From Sporofaciens musculi (lineage in GTDB: Bacteria > Bacillota > Clostridia > Lachnospirales > Lachnospiraceae): DNA of 64,000 nt. The stretch covers positions 3,286,501 through 3,350,500 of the forward strand of contig NZ_WUQX01000001.1 of assembly GCF_009830285.1 (NCBI RefSeq). The letters are read 5' to 3'. The notes under the pieces are model-generated. The model had not been told where the DNA came from. It did no database searches and saw nothing but the letters and a program-made list of their open reading frames with translations. This document shows positions 16,335 to 25,893 of this stretch, piece after piece. Position numbers and translations under genes: made by a program. Position 1 is the first letter of the stretch. Each line of letters opens with the position of its first letter.

Positions 16335-17582
16335 CTAAGGATCTATTGAATTTTCTCCAAATATAGAGGCAAAAAACGACGCCGTCACCACCGCCCCTCC
16401 CTTAATACTGTTGGCCACATTAATGGTCCCGCCATGCTTCTTACAGAACTCCCTGCAGATATGCAGCCCAATCCCAAAATGCTCGTCCGTCTCTGCGCTT
16501 TCGTATTCCTTATGATAGGGCTCTAACGCCTTCTCCAACTGCTCGTCCAAAAAGCCTCTCCCGTCGTCCCTGACAGTCAAAAGGAATTCCATCCTCTCCC
16601 CGTCATAATCTGACAGAACTTCAATCTCCCTTCTGGCATAGCGAATCCCATTGGAGAGCAGATTTTCCAGAACCTCCATGATAATGTTGTCGTCCGCTTT
16701 GATCCGCAGCCCATTATCATTTCCTCCGAAGCCTCCTTCATAACTAATCTTCACATCCCCAACCTGGTTCAGCGCAAATACCACTTCTCCGATCTTCCTC
16801 TCAATACTGCGAATCCCCACCCATTCCGGCGAAAATGGCACCTCGTCAATACTGCGAATCCCTTTCATGGTACGGCTGTAATCCTCTAGTCGCTTCAGAT
16901 GGCTGGACATTAACGCCAACGTATCCCTCATCTTCTCCTCGCTAATCTTCCCCTCCGGAATATAACGGGCCAGGAAATCCGTATAACCCCGAAGCACCGT
17001 AAGAGGAGTTCTAAGATCATGGGCAAACGCGGCGTTTAACTCCTTCTGTCTCTCCACCAGCCGCCACATTTCCTCCTTACCCCGCACAAGCTCAAGCCGC
17101 ATATCCTCCACAGAGTCGCAGAGACTCCCCAACTCATCCTCACTGTCATAATGCACATGAAAGTCAAGGTCATTTCCCCGAATCCGTTCTACGCTGTTCT
17201 CTAAAATCTTAAGGGGCAATGCCAGCCGTTTCCGGTAAAAGATACAGATCGTCACGATCATCCCTGCAAATGCATAGAAATAGGGGCACCACATCCTCAC
17301 AAACTGCAGAAGCCTAAGTTTATCTGTAATATTTGTTCTTTTCTCAAATCTATAATCAACTCCAAAGAAGGATTCCTTCCAGTAAATCATTTCCAAAAGG
17401 TCGCACTCCTCATATTTTGCCCATTCCTGCGCCTCCATCTGCCAGCACAGAACCATGGTCAGATAAGAAATCAGAAACACGACTGCTGCCAGCGTCAGGA
17501 TATAGGCAATCATCGCCTTGCGAAAGGACAGATTCCGTATATATTTTGATAATCCTTCTATCTTTTCCTCTAACCAATCCAT
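16335..17582 (-). CDS. Sensor histidine kinase (HAMP, HisKA, HATPase)
   Basis: This 415-residue membrane kinase has two transmembrane helices (about residues 22-44 and 92-115) around a short extracellular loop of about 50 residues. A HAMP-like stretch follows, then the phospho-acceptor box AHDLRTPLTVLRGYTDF and the ATP-binding boxes VLENLLSNGIRYA, VRDDGRGF and HFGIGLHIC. All catalytic motifs are intact. The ATG at 17582 follows GGGGAG and overlaps the response regulator gene by 13 bases. It probably senses a compound handled by the ABC transporter encoded downstream. Confidence 0.9.
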   Translation of the reverse strand: MDWLEEKIEGLSKYIRNLSFRKAMIAYILTLAAVVFLISYLTMVLCWQMEAQEWAKYEECDLLEMIYWKESFFGVDYRFEKRTNITDKLRLLQFVRMWCPYFYAFAGMIVTICIFYRKRLALPLKILENSVERIRGNDLDFHVHYDSEDELGSLCDSVEDMRLELVRGKEEMWRLVERQKELNAAFAHDLRTPLTVLRGYTDFLARYIPEGKISEEKMRDTLALMSSHLKRLEDYSRTMKGIRSIDEVPFSPEWVGIRSIERKIGEVVFALNQVGDVKISYEGGFGGNDNGLRIKADDNIIMEVLENLLSNGIRYARREIEVLSDYDGERMEFLLTVRDDGRGFLDEQLEKALEPYHKEYESAETDEHFGIGLHICREFCKKHGGTINVANSIKGGAVVTASFFASIFGENSIDP

Positions 17583-18250
17583 CGATAGCCCACTCCCCAA
17601 ACAGTCTCTATATACGCGTGGTCCGTATATTTTCCAATCTTACTTCTTACCCTCCTGATATGCTCCATCACAATGCTGCTGTCAGCGCCCCCGTCAAATC
17701 CACGAGCCTTCTCATACAACTGCTCCTTACTGAATACCTGTCCTGGGTTTAGCGACAATATTTCCACCAACTCATACTCCGTCTTAGTAAGTCCCAGGGG
17801 TTGTTCGTCATAATACACGCACCGATCCCCATAATGGACTGCCAGCCGGTCAAATATCTTCACAGCCCCGTCGGTCTTCCTCCTCTCCTCCCGCCGAAGA
17901 TGAGCCTCCACTCTCGCACCCAGTTCGTCAATACTGAAAGGCTTCAGAATATAGTCGTCCCCGCCCATCATAAGCCCTCGAATCCGGTCTGACTCCTCAA
18001 TCTTTGCCGTCAGAAACAGAATCGGACAGGAGACATGGGCTCGAATCCGCTCACATACCTCGAACCCGTCCAGCATTGGCATATTTACGTCCAGAAGTAT
18101 CAGATCAGGCTGTCTGTTAAGCTGCCCTAACACCTCCAGACCGTTCTTTGCCTCTATCACCTGGTAATCCTGGATTTCAAAATAATCCCTCAGCAGTTGG
18201 ATAATGCCAGGCTCATCGTCTGCGATTAATATTCTTTTCTTTTCGTTCAT
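17570..18250 (-). CDS. OmpR-family response regulator
   Basis: This 226-residue protein has a receiver domain with acidic pocket DDEPG, the phospho-acceptor Asp in LILLDVNMPMLDGFEV and the conserved Lys in ILKPFS. A winged-helix DNA-binding domain follows, ending TVWGVGYRWIG. It pairs with the kinase encoded downstream and likely controls the ABC genes. It starts only 15 bases after the stop of the AAA ATPase gene, so it may share that gene's transcript or have a promoter inside it. Confidence 0.92.
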   Translation of the reverse strand: MNEKKRILIADDEPGIIQLLRDYFEIQDYQVIEAKNGLEVLGQLNRQPDLILLDVNMPMLDGFEVCERIRAHVSCPILFLTAKIEESDRIRGLMMGGDDYILKPFSIDELGARVEAHLRREERRKTDGAVKIFDRLAVHYGDRCVYYDEQPLGLTKTEYELVEILSLNPGQVFSKEQLYEKARGFDGGADSSIVMEHIRRVRSKIGKYTDHAYIETVWGVGYRWIG

Positions 18251-18265
18251 AATTTTAACCTCTGC

Positions 18266-19768
18266 CTACAGCCTATACGGATTCAATTCCGAATAATTCC
18301 TCTCTGCTTCAACGGCGCTTCCTTCTAATTTTTTTCTGAAATTATCTGAAAAATGCAGCTTCATTTCTGGTTTCTTTATATCACACGCCCTGCGGAAAGC
18401 ATACCCAATCGACTGCAGATCAGCCTCATCATATAATTCTTCTTTCTGTCCCCCTATCGTAATCGTCCTGATATAAAAGTCTCTCGGATTATGATTCTTC
18501 TCTTTCCCTACCAGCCGAATATATCTATTTTCAGGATTGGTTGTGGTACAAACAATATTCTTAATATTTAACTTTTCAAAAGCTCGCAGATTATGGGATG
18601 TAAATATTAGCTGCCCCTTTGCTTCTTCATTCAAAACACCTAAGATTTCCCCCAACAGATACTCAAAAATGCCTGAATCTAATTCATCGACTACCAGACA
18701 GATTTCAGGATAATTATATAATGAAATAAGATAACTCAAAAGAGATATAATTCTTTTAATCCCTTCTGATTCATATCTGGTTAAGAATTCCTTACCACTT
18801 CGAACAGAATATACTTCTACCCTAATCTCTTTATTTCCTTCTTTGTCCGGTTCCTCGTTGACAGGACGCAGTTCTATACTCAAATCAGGAATAATGGCTT
18901 TCAGAGCAATATTAATCCCGCGAACTGCTTCTTTTAACTGCATATACATATTTTCGGAGATTTTCCCCTGCCCTCCCATCACAAGAGGAAGGCATTCTTG
19001 CATTACAAGGCTGTTATTTTCTGTATGCACATTTACCGGTAAAATGGTATTCCTGTTAATATCTGCAAGTTGGTTTACCTTCACAACCTGAAAATACAGA
19101 CTTCCGAAATCCGCTAATCCCCACATAACATTGCGTAACGTCGGGTCTCCATCGGCTAACTTATACAGCATTAAACGATTAAAAAAAACCGAAAGCTTCT
19201 TCTGAGCGCAATATACTGCTAGATTCCGCAGTCTTTTTGTTATGATATCATCTTTAAGCCCCTTAAAATTTTCCGAGCGAAAAGAAACCGGTATATCATC
19301 CAAAATGGAACTGGTATCATAATAAGGATTACGAAACTCCAAGTCTCTCTGAGTCTTCCATGTTGCGCCTCTTTGCCAGTAAATTAGTTTTTCTGAAATA
19401 AGATTAATTTTCTGTTCTATGTTATCCGCACATAACTCCACCTCATATTGTGCCTTATATTGGTTCTGCCCATGTTCAATATAAAAAACTGTAACAATCT
19501 TAGTACTGCGTTGGGAAGACAACAGCCCCTCATATGGCTGGTATGGAATCTCCTTCCCTGCAAGAATATATTTTAATATAGCCAACGCCTCGACTAATGC
19601 AGTTTTGCCAGAACCATTCTGTCCATATAAACCAACAATATCATTTTTTTCAATTTTTGCCTTTTTCTCGACAGAGCTATAGTTCATATAACGAATCTCG
19701 CCATAATCGACATTTTTAAAATTAAATAATTCATTCTTAATAATACGAACTAGATATTTCTCACTCAT
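18266..19768 (-). CDS. AAA-family (SMC/ABC-like) ATPase, possible defence gene
   Basis: This 500-residue soluble ATPase begins with an ABC/SMC-type head. Walker A is GLYGQNGSGKTALVEAL near residue 45. Near the C terminus come a signature-like region YESEGIKRIISLLSYL, Walker B EICLVVDELDSGIFEYLL and a switch His in LIFTSHNLRAF. No nuclease or TOPRIM domain is obvious. Proteins of this kind (AAA_15/AAA_21 groups) include abortive-infection ATPases such as AbiL and the ATPase halves of two-gene defence systems, but no partner gene is seen here. The ATG at 19768 (MSEKYLVRII) is preferred because GGTGG precedes it. It could also have a housekeeping role, so function is open. Confidence 0.75.
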   Translation of the reverse strand: MSEKYLVRIIKNELFNFKNVDYGEIRYMNYSSVEKKAKIEKNDIVGLYGQNGSGKTALVEALAILKYILAGKEIPYQPYEGLLSSQRSTKIVTVFYIEHGQNQYKAQYEVELCADNIEQKINLISEKLIYWQRGATWKTQRDLEFRNPYYDTSSILDDIPVSFRSENFKGLKDDIITKRLRNLAVYCAQKKLSVFFNRLMLYKLADGDPTLRNVMWGLADFGSLYFQVVKVNQLADINRNTILPVNVHTENNSLVMQECLPLVMGGQGKISENMYMQLKEAVRGINIALKAIIPDLSIELRPVNEEPDKEGNKEIRVEVYSVRSGKEFLTRYESEGIKRIISLLSYLISLYNYPEICLVVDELDSGIFEYLLGEILGVLNEEAKGQLIFTSHNLRAFEKLNIKNIVCTTTNPENRYIRLVGKEKNHNPRDFYIRTITIGGQKEELYDEADLQSIGYAFRRACDIKKPEMKLHFSDNFRKKLEGSAVEAERNYSELNPYRL

Positions 19769-19895
19769 ATTTCCACCTTTTCCATAATCATACATTTTAT
19801 CCAGTGAATATAATTATATCCTAATTCATACAAAATGTCCATTTCTAAAAATTTCATTAAAAAATATTTATAGAGTCGAAAAAGGCACAGAACAC

Positions 19896-19924
19896 TTGAC
19901 AATCCTTTTCATATTATTTAAAAT
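19896..19924 (+). promoter_or_regulatory. Sigma-A type promoter for the TSUP transporter gene
   Basis: TTGACA (19896-19901) and TAAAAT (19919-19924) are 17 bases apart. The downstream gene starts at 19962 after a GGAGGAAG ribosome site. Confidence 0.75.
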
Positions 19925-19961
19925 TTACAACCATATTATATAGAACGGAGGAAGCTCAAGA

Positions 19962-20723
19962 ATGTTGACGAAATTTATTGTCTGCTTTATCGCCGGAATC
20001 GGCGCGGGACTTGGGACTGGATTTGCCGGAATGAGCGCGGCGGCAGTCATCAGCCCAATGCTAATCACATTCCTTAACATGCCCGCCTATGAAGCCGTAG
20101 GCATCGCCCTGGCAAGCGACGTCCTTGCCAGCGCCGTCAGCGCTTATACATATGGAAAGAATAAGAATCTGGATATCAGAAACGGAATCGTCATGATGAT
20201 CTCTGTACTATGCTTCACACTGTTGGGAAGCTGGATTGCAAGCCTTGTACCAAACCAGACTATGGGAAGCTTCTCAGTCTTCATGACCTTCCTTCTTGGA
20301 ATCAAATTTATCGTAAAACCGGTCATGACCACCAAGGAGGCCATGGCGGCCGTAAATCCGCGCAAACGCTTTGTTCAGTCTGTCGTCTTCGGCGTGATGA
20401 TTGGATTTATCTGCGGCTTTATCGGCGCCGGAGGCGGCATGATGATGCTCTTAATCCTCACAAGCGTCCTTGGCTACGAGTTAAAGACCGCCGTTGGAAC
20501 CAGCGTGTTCATCATGGCCTTCACAGCGTTTACAGGCGCGGCCAGCCATTTCGCCATCGGCGGGATGCCGGACATTCTCTGCCTTACCTTCTGTGTGCTG
20601 TCAACACTTTTGTGGGCCAGAATCGCCGCGCTGTTCGCCAACAAGGCAAGCGCAATCACACTGAACCGTGCCACGGGCGTTGTTCTTGCAGTCTTAGGCA
20701 TTGCAATTATGGTTGTAGGGTAA
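19962..20723 (+). CDS. TSUP family (TauE/SafE) membrane transporter
   Basis: This 253-residue protein has about eight hydrophobic helices and the two glycine-rich repeats of the sulfite exporter TauE/SafE family (GAGLGTGFAGMSAAAV and FICGFIGAGGGMMMLL). Members move sulfur-containing or organic anions across the inner membrane, but the substrate cannot be read from sequence. It is the first of two genes on the plus strand, 25 bases upstream of a pseudouridine synthase gene. Confidence 0.88.
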   Translation: MLTKFIVCFIAGIGAGLGTGFAGMSAAAVISPMLITFLNMPAYEAVGIALASDVLASAVSAYTYGKNKNLDIRNGIVMMISVLCFTLLGSWIASLVPNQTMGSFSVFMTFLLGIKFIVKPVMTTKEAMAAVNPRKRFVQSVVFGVMIGFICGFIGAGGGMMMLLILTSVLGYELKTAVGTSVFIMAFTAFTGAASHFAIGGMPDILCLTFCVLSTLLWARIAALFANKASAITLNRATGVVLAVLGIAIMVVG

Positions 20724-20748
20724 ACCCAGTCCACGAATAGGAGAAGCT

Positions 20749-21408
20749 ATGCAAAAAGAAAATCCGAATACCTTTCACTACTATATGTTCAACAAGCCCT
20801 TCGGCTGTGTCACCGCCCGCAGGGACCAGCGTTTCCCGACGGTTATGGAATATTTCAAAGAGCTTAACAATGACAGGCTCTCCCCTGTGGGGCGCCTTGA
20901 TAGAGAGACCGAAGGCTTGCTCATCATTACCGACGATGGAAAATGGAATCAGCAGATGACACACCCTGCTTATCAAAAGAAAAAGACCTATGAATTCACG
21001 GTATTGGGTGATTTAGACCAGAAAAAACGAAAGACCCTCCAAAATGGAATTCTGTTAAATGGCTCTGACACCCCTACTCTCCCCTGCCAGATTACCGTTA
21101 CCGGCGCCTCCGTATTATCCGAGACTCTGCCCACACTCCATCCAGAGGTTCAGAAAGCAATCTTTAGGAACCGCCCCTGCCATCCGGTAACCATGGGAAG
21201 AATCACTATTACCGAGGGCAGGAAGCGGCAGATTCGCAGAATGATGAAGGCTGTTCATTGCTGTGTGGTTGCCTTGAAGCGCATTTCCATTGACGGCATT
21301 ATCTTAGACGAACATTTGAAGCCTGGGGAATGGAGGGAGATGTCTGCTTTTCCTACACTTTTTCTGTCTAAGAATCATGCCGCAGAATATAATCAGTCCT
21401 GCCATTGA
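20749..21408 (+). CDS. RsuA/RluE-family rRNA pseudouridine synthase
   Basis: This 219-residue enzyme would convert a uridine in ribosomal RNA to pseudouridine. The catalytic Asp motif is visible in SPVGRLDRETEGLLIITDDG, with KPFGCVTARRD before it and ITEGRKRQIRRMM near the C terminus. No N-terminal S4 domain is present, which points to the RluE-like form. The last 35 codons overlap the end of the opposing YfhO gene by 105 bases, an unusually long convergent overlap. The family core would end near GEWREM, so the tail beyond it may not be essential. Confidence 0.88.
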   Translation: MQKENPNTFHYYMFNKPFGCVTARRDQRFPTVMEYFKELNNDRLSPVGRLDRETEGLLIITDDGKWNQQMTHPAYQKKKTYEFTVLGDLDQKKRKTLQNGILLNGSDTPTLPCQITVTGASVLSETLPTLHPEVQKAIFRNRPCHPVTMGRITITEGRKRQIRRMMKAVHCCVVALKRISIDGIILDEHLKPGEWREMSAFPTLFLSKNHAAEYNQSCH

Positions 21409-23970
21409 CATAAGCTTTCCCGCCTTCACACCAGGCGCATGGTATAAAAGCCTTACCTCATGCACTCCGGCGCCGATCCGAAAGCCAAGAAAGGCGGTGT
21501 TTACCTCCTCTGCCCTCACCGGTTCTCCATCCACCAGAAGCTCAAAATTCTCATCATATGGAATCGTGGTGATAACATACCCCTCTCTCTTAACATCAAT
21601 GCTGCCTTCTATCCGATTACCCTTTGTTCTCTCCCAATCTGGCTTAAAAACAGACTGATATAATCGGTCGTCCAACTCCTTTTCTCCTTCCCAGGAGGGA
21701 AGTCTCCCTATATACGCCTCCAACTCCTTTATCTCATACCTCCCTTTTCCAAAAACCATTTCCACTGTTTCCTGCCCCTCCTTCAACGGAATCCCATAGG
21801 TAAATACTGTATTATCATTGTAATAGAAATGGCTTCTTGCCGTCAGTTTATTCCGTATTCCTTCCACCCAGACTGCAACGTCCTTCGACGTTCTCTGGTT
21901 TTCTACCTGAAAGCAGAGAAACAGGACTCTCTGTCCCTTCTCTTTCTCAGGCAGATCAGGCAGATTTACCTGAACCTCTTGGTCTGTGTCGGAGGCTATA
22001 TCCAAGGGCAAGTCTATCTCAATCGGACTGACCCATTCTGCTAAAACATCTTTTACTATAGGGGCGTTTTCAGAAAAATCTCCGGCATCCTCCACTACGG
22101 CATATTCAAGAAGGGCCAACTGACGATAGGGAAACTCAAGCTTTAGAAAATCTTCCTTTGAAATTACCCGATTCGTCCCATATACCACTGGAGAGACCTG
22201 GGTATTTTCATACACCCTCCACACATCCCCTTGCTTACCATTTTCTTTTGTATCCTCATAAACCTTCTTCCCACGATCATACTCCACCGGTTCATAATCC
22301 AAAAGCTCATCTCTGGACACCACGTACTTTATGCCCATAAACCGCTGATACACTGGATTATGTACCGCAGACTGCATCAGGAAATTACGGAAAGGTTCTT
22401 CTAGCTGAAAGGTCTCCTGCCGAAACTCCCTATACCCCTCGTGGTAAGAGGAGGAATAGACAGAAGAAACATATTGGCCCATAGTCCAGATCCGATTCAG
22501 ATTCGCCGCATTTTCATTATCACTTCCTAACTGCTCTGTCCGGTAGACGCCCTCCTCTTTGGCAGTTACCGACTCGATCTTTTCTCCTATCTCTGAATCC
22601 GTTATTTCCTCATAAAATTTCCGGTTAAGCCCTCTGTCCGCCTGGGTATGGCAAGTATAATCAAACACAAGCAGCATCAAAATTGACGGCGCTAATAATA
22701 TCACAGACCTTCTTTGACACAAACGGAACACAAGAAAACAGACCAGCATCAATACACTGTCCAGCAAAAGCAGCTTCCAGTATTTTCTAATATCTCCCTG
22801 CTGCCGGTTCAAACAGACCATCACTATCGTCAATATATAGGGAAGGCTCTCGCCTAACCTGGCAATTCTTCTGATTCCTTCTGTCTCTTTCTCTTTTCCT
22901 CTGCTCTCAAGCCCTTCCAGATAATAGGCCGTAATATAACACAACAGAGGCAGAAACGGAATCATCACCTTATCCCGCACATACAAGCCCCCGTTTAACA
23001 GATACGCAAACACCGGAACCGTCAAAACCGCAGCGCAGCTTAACGCCAGGGCCCGTTCATACCATTTCCGTCCAAACACCAAGGCAATCACGGCAGTCAC
23101 GGCAAGGGTCGTCATGCCAATCCCATAAGGAGAATAACAAAACCTCGTCATTGACACCTTAGGAAAAAGCAGCTCTCCCAAACCCACAGCCGCGCCTTCC
23201 CCCTCCCGTCCCGTCAACGCAAATGCTGTGGGCGCCAGCAAAACTCCACTCATCAGCACAGCCAAGACAAAATAGAGAGAAAACTTTAAACCTGCTGTCA
23301 AAAACGATTTCACTGATACTTTCTCTCCCGCCTCGTCACATACCATGAGGTAACGGTGTATCCCATACAGCACCAGGACCAACATTCCGCCAATACTAAA
23401 GTAAAAGCTGGTCATAATCATGAGAAAAATGCTGACCGTCAGCAGACCACTTTTCTGCTTTTCAAAGTACCGGTCCACTCCCCACAAGCCCGTCAGCAGA
23501 AAGGGCATATAATTTATGAACATTATCTGATTATAAGAATGGAAGATGACCGGACCGGCAAGCAGGAATAAAATGGCCATGCCAACACAGATTTTCCAAG
23601 AAAAGCCTCTTTTCTCAAGCCATCGGTACATCAGAAGAACCGAGGCCACAAGCCCCAAAAACTGAACTGCCATCATGTAATCCGACATTTTTACAAAGGG
23701 CAGCAGATAGGAGAAAAGCAGCAGGGGATTATAAAGCCCATAGTAACCAAAGTGATAAATATTCTGTCCGCCCCCAATATTTGCCGCAAATTCCGGAAAT
23801 AACTGCCCTGTATCATAGAACTGCCGCCGGAAATAATCCGGCAGCACACTATGCTGGCTAATCCAGTCAACCTTTGCCCCAAACACTCCATAGCGGAGGC
23901 AAAACAGGTAACAAAAACCGAACGTTAAGCATGCCAGAAAAAGATAACAACTATACGGAAGCCGCCTCAT
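21304..23970 (-). CDS. YfhO family membrane protein (GT-C-like)
   Basis: This protein of about 888 residues has a dozen or more membrane helices in its first 470 residues and a large soluble, probably extracellular, C-terminal half. The early loop AKVDWISQHSVLPDYFRRQF and YHFGYYGLYNPLLLFSYLLP match YfhO, a GT-C-type family that adds sugars to lipoteichoic acid or other wall polymers in Bacilli. The ATG at 23970 follows AAGGAGG and overlaps the upstream GT2 gene by 20 bases. The GT2 enzyme likely makes the lipid-linked sugar that YfhO uses. Confidence 0.85.
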   Translation of the reverse strand: MRRLPYSCYLFLACLTFGFCYLFCLRYGVFGAKVDWISQHSVLPDYFRRQFYDTGQLFPEFAANIGGGQNIYHFGYYGLYNPLLLFSYLLPFVKMSDYMMAVQFLGLVASVLLMYRWLEKRGFSWKICVGMAILFLLAGPVIFHSYNQIMFINYMPFLLTGLWGVDRYFEKQKSGLLTVSIFLMIMTSFYFSIGGMLVLVLYGIHRYLMVCDEAGEKVSVKSFLTAGLKFSLYFVLAVLMSGVLLAPTAFALTGREGEGAAVGLGELLFPKVSMTRFCYSPYGIGMTTLAVTAVIALVFGRKWYERALALSCAAVLTVPVFAYLLNGGLYVRDKVMIPFLPLLCYITAYYLEGLESRGKEKETEGIRRIARLGESLPYILTIVMVCLNRQQGDIRKYWKLLLLDSVLMLVCFLVFRLCQRRSVILLAPSILMLLVFDYTCHTQADRGLNRKFYEEITDSEIGEKIESVTAKEEGVYRTEQLGSDNENAANLNRIWTMGQYVSSVYSSSYHEGYREFRQETFQLEEPFRNFLMQSAVHNPVYQRFMGIKYVVSRDELLDYEPVEYDRGKKVYEDTKENGKQGDVWRVYENTQVSPVVYGTNRVISKEDFLKLEFPYRQLALLEYAVVEDAGDFSENAPIVKDVLAEWVSPIEIDLPLDIASDTDQEVQVNLPDLPEKEKGQRVLFLCFQVENQRTSKDVAVWVEGIRNKLTARSHFYYNDNTVFTYGIPLKEGQETVEMVFGKGRYEIKELEAYIGRLPSWEGEKELDDRLYQSVFKPDWERTKGNRIEGSIDVKREGYVITTIPYDENFELLVDGEPVRAEEVNTAFLGFRIGAGVHEVRLLYHAPGVKAGKLMSMAGLIIFCGMILRQKKCRKSRHLPPFPRLQMFV

Positions 23971-24916
23971 GTCTGTCACCCTCCTTCTCCTCACTGGAAT
24001 CCTTCAAGATAAAAATTGGTCTGTGCTTCGTCTCCAGATAGGTCTTGGACAGATATTCCCCTACGATTCCCGTACAGAAAAGCTGGATTCCGCTGACCAT
24101 GAAGATGATACACACCAGGGACGGCCAGCCGGACACCGGATCTCCCCAGATTAAGGTCCGCACAATGATGATCAGAATCATAAAGAAGGACAGCATACAG
24201 AAAACAACTCCCACTACCGATGCCAGGGACAGGGGCGCAACCGAAAAGCCTGTGATTCCCTCCAAAGAATAGGTAAACAACTTCTTAACCGACCATTTCG
24301 TCTGTCCGGCGCAGCGTCCTACATTCTGGAATTCCAGCCATTTGGTCCGAAATCCCACCCACTCAAAGATACCCTTGGAGAAACGGTTGTATTCGCTCAT
24401 CCCAAGGACAGCCTCCACCATCTTACGTTTCATCAGTCGGTAGTCTCTGGCGCCGTTTACAATCTCCGTCTTGGAAATGCGGTTGATAAATTTATAAAAG
24501 CTCTCTGACAGGAAGGAGCGAAGCTTAGGCTCTCCCGCCCTGGTGGAACGCCGGGTCGCCACGCTGTCGTAATCCTCCTCCGTAAGAATCCGGAACATTT
24601 CCGGCAGAAGCCCCGGCGGGTCCTGCAAATCTACGTCCATCGTCGCCACATAATCGCCGCCTGCATTCTTAAGCCCTGCATAGATTGCCGCCTCTTTTCC
24701 GAAATTTCTGGAAAAGGACAGATACCGGCAGCGTTGGTCCGTCTCATTCATTTCCTTTAATATAGAAAGGGTTCTGTCTGAAGATCCGTCATCCACAAAA
24801 ATTAATTCAAATTCCTCTTCTGACATTTCTTCCATCACCCTGCACATGGCATGATAATATACCGGTAGAGCATCCTCTTCATTAAAACATGGAATTACAA
24901 TACTTATTCTGCTCAT
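23951..24916 (-). CDS. GT2 polyprenyl-phosphate glycosyltransferase with C-terminal membrane helices (GtrB/CsbB-like)
   Basis: This 321-residue enzyme starts with SIVIPCFNEEDALPVYYHAM and has FVDDGSSDRT and TMDVDLQDPPGLLPEM, the donor and metal motifs of GT2 enzymes. Two transmembrane helices lie near residues 230-300. Such proteins transfer a sugar from a nucleotide to undecaprenyl phosphate. CsbB of Bacillus works with YfhO, and the same pairing is seen here because the next gene encodes a YfhO protein. The start ATG at 24916 follows AGGAGGTATGTAAG. Confidence 0.92.
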   Translation of the reverse strand: MSRISIVIPCFNEEDALPVYYHAMCRVMEEMSEEEFELIFVDDGSSDRTLSILKEMNETDQRCRYLSFSRNFGKEAAIYAGLKNAGGDYVATMDVDLQDPPGLLPEMFRILTEEDYDSVATRRSTRAGEPKLRSFLSESFYKFINRISKTEIVNGARDYRLMKRKMVEAVLGMSEYNRFSKGIFEWVGFRTKWLEFQNVGRCAGQTKWSVKKLFTYSLEGITGFSVAPLSLASVVGVVFCMLSFFMILIIIVRTLIWGDPVSGWPSLVCIIFMVSGIQLFCTGIVGEYLSKTYLETKHRPIFILKDSSEEKEGDRHEAASV

Positions 24917-25026
24917 CTTACATACCTCCTAGTTATCCCTGATGTCACATCGTTTTTCAAAAAAATTTGGTTTTCTGAAAGATTTTCTATATTTTTCCCT
25001 TCATGCACATACTTTACACGGCATCT

Positions 25027-25098
25027 CTTAAGAAATGGCAAAAATAAATCTTAAAAATTCTTAAGAACTTCTAAGGATTTCCAAAAAGCTGTTATACT
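25027..25098 (+). promoter_or_regulatory. Promoter with repeated CTTAAG-type boxes before the response regulator gene
   Basis: Boxes TCTTAAGAA (25027-25035), TCTTAAAAA (25050-25058), TTCTTAAGAA (25059-25068) and a degenerate ACTTCTAAGG (25068-25077) lie just before a TATACT -10 (25093-25098). The -35 is poor (TTCTAA). This suits a promoter activated or autoregulated by an OmpR-type protein. It is an inference from spacing and repetition. Confidence 0.45.
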
Positions 25099-25158
25099 AA
25101 GAATATAAGACTAAAAGCTTTGCACACAGGCACATTACTCAAAAAAGGAGCTCACAAC

Positions 25159-25893
25159 ATGGAAACATCACGCATCTTAATCGTAGACGACAACCCTGAG
25201 ATTCGGGAGATTATCCATATCCTGCTGGAAGGAGAGGGATTTTGCATCAAGGAGGCCAGCGACGGGCAGCAAGCCTTAGATCTTACGAAAAAACTGGATT
25301 TTGACCTGATTATCCTTGATATCATGATGCCAGGGCTTAACGGATACCAGACCTGTATCGAGATTCGCAAGAACAGCAACGCACCGATTCTGTTCTTAAG
25401 CGCACGCACAAAAGACAGCGATAAAACCTTAGGCTTCTCTAGCGGAGGGGACGACTACCTCGCTAAACCATTTTCCTACAATGAGCTGATCAGCCGTGCC
25501 AAGGCACTAATCCGCCGCTATCAGGTCTACCGCGGGAAGGATGCCTCAAGTCCACAGACGTCCCTTTATCCCCAGACGTCAAAGCTTTCAAAGGAGCCTT
25601 TAATCTTCCATCACCTTATGATAAACGAAGAAAAAGAGGAGGTAACCTCTGACGGAATTCCCCTTGTGCTGACGGATACGGAATATGCCATGCTGCTGCT
25701 TCTGGTAAAGCACCGCCGCCAGATTTTTTCCGCACAGCATCTCTACGAGTCTGTGTGGAACGAACCTTACTATTACGGAGCCAACAACACGGTCATGGTT
25801 CACATTCGCAATCTGCGGCTTAAGATTGAAAAAGACCCGAAAAATCCAACGCTTCTAAGGACCGTCTGGGGAAAGGGGTATCGCTGTGATTAG
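25159..25893 (+). CDS. OmpR-family response regulator
   Basis: This 244-residue protein has a receiver domain with DDNPE, the phospho-acceptor Asp in LIILDIMMPGLNGYQ and the conserved Lys in YLAKPFSYNEL. A winged-helix output domain follows, ending LRTVWGKGYRCD. The ATG at 25159 follows AAGGAG at 8 bases. It overlaps the kinase gene by 8 bases, so the two are a cognate pair. Target genes are unknown, but repeated boxes upstream suggest it regulates itself. Confidence 0.93.
   Translation: METSRILIVDDNPEIREIIHILLEGEGFCIKEASDGQQALDLTKKLDFDLIILDIMMPGLNGYQTCIEIRKNSNAPILFLSARTKDSDKTLGFSSGGDDYLAKPFSYNELISRAKALIRRYQVYRGKDASSPQTSLYPQTSKLSKEPLIFHHLMINEEKEEVTSDGIPLVLTDTEYAMLLLLVKHRRQIFSAQHLYESVWNEPYYYGANNTVMVHIRNLRLKIEKDPKNPTLLRTVWGKGYRCD

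Noticed and set aside
24969..24983. CodY box (TTTTCTGAAA core) upstream of the GT2 gene
   Set aside because: Only 11 of 15 positions match the consensus, a level expected by chance in AT-rich DNA.
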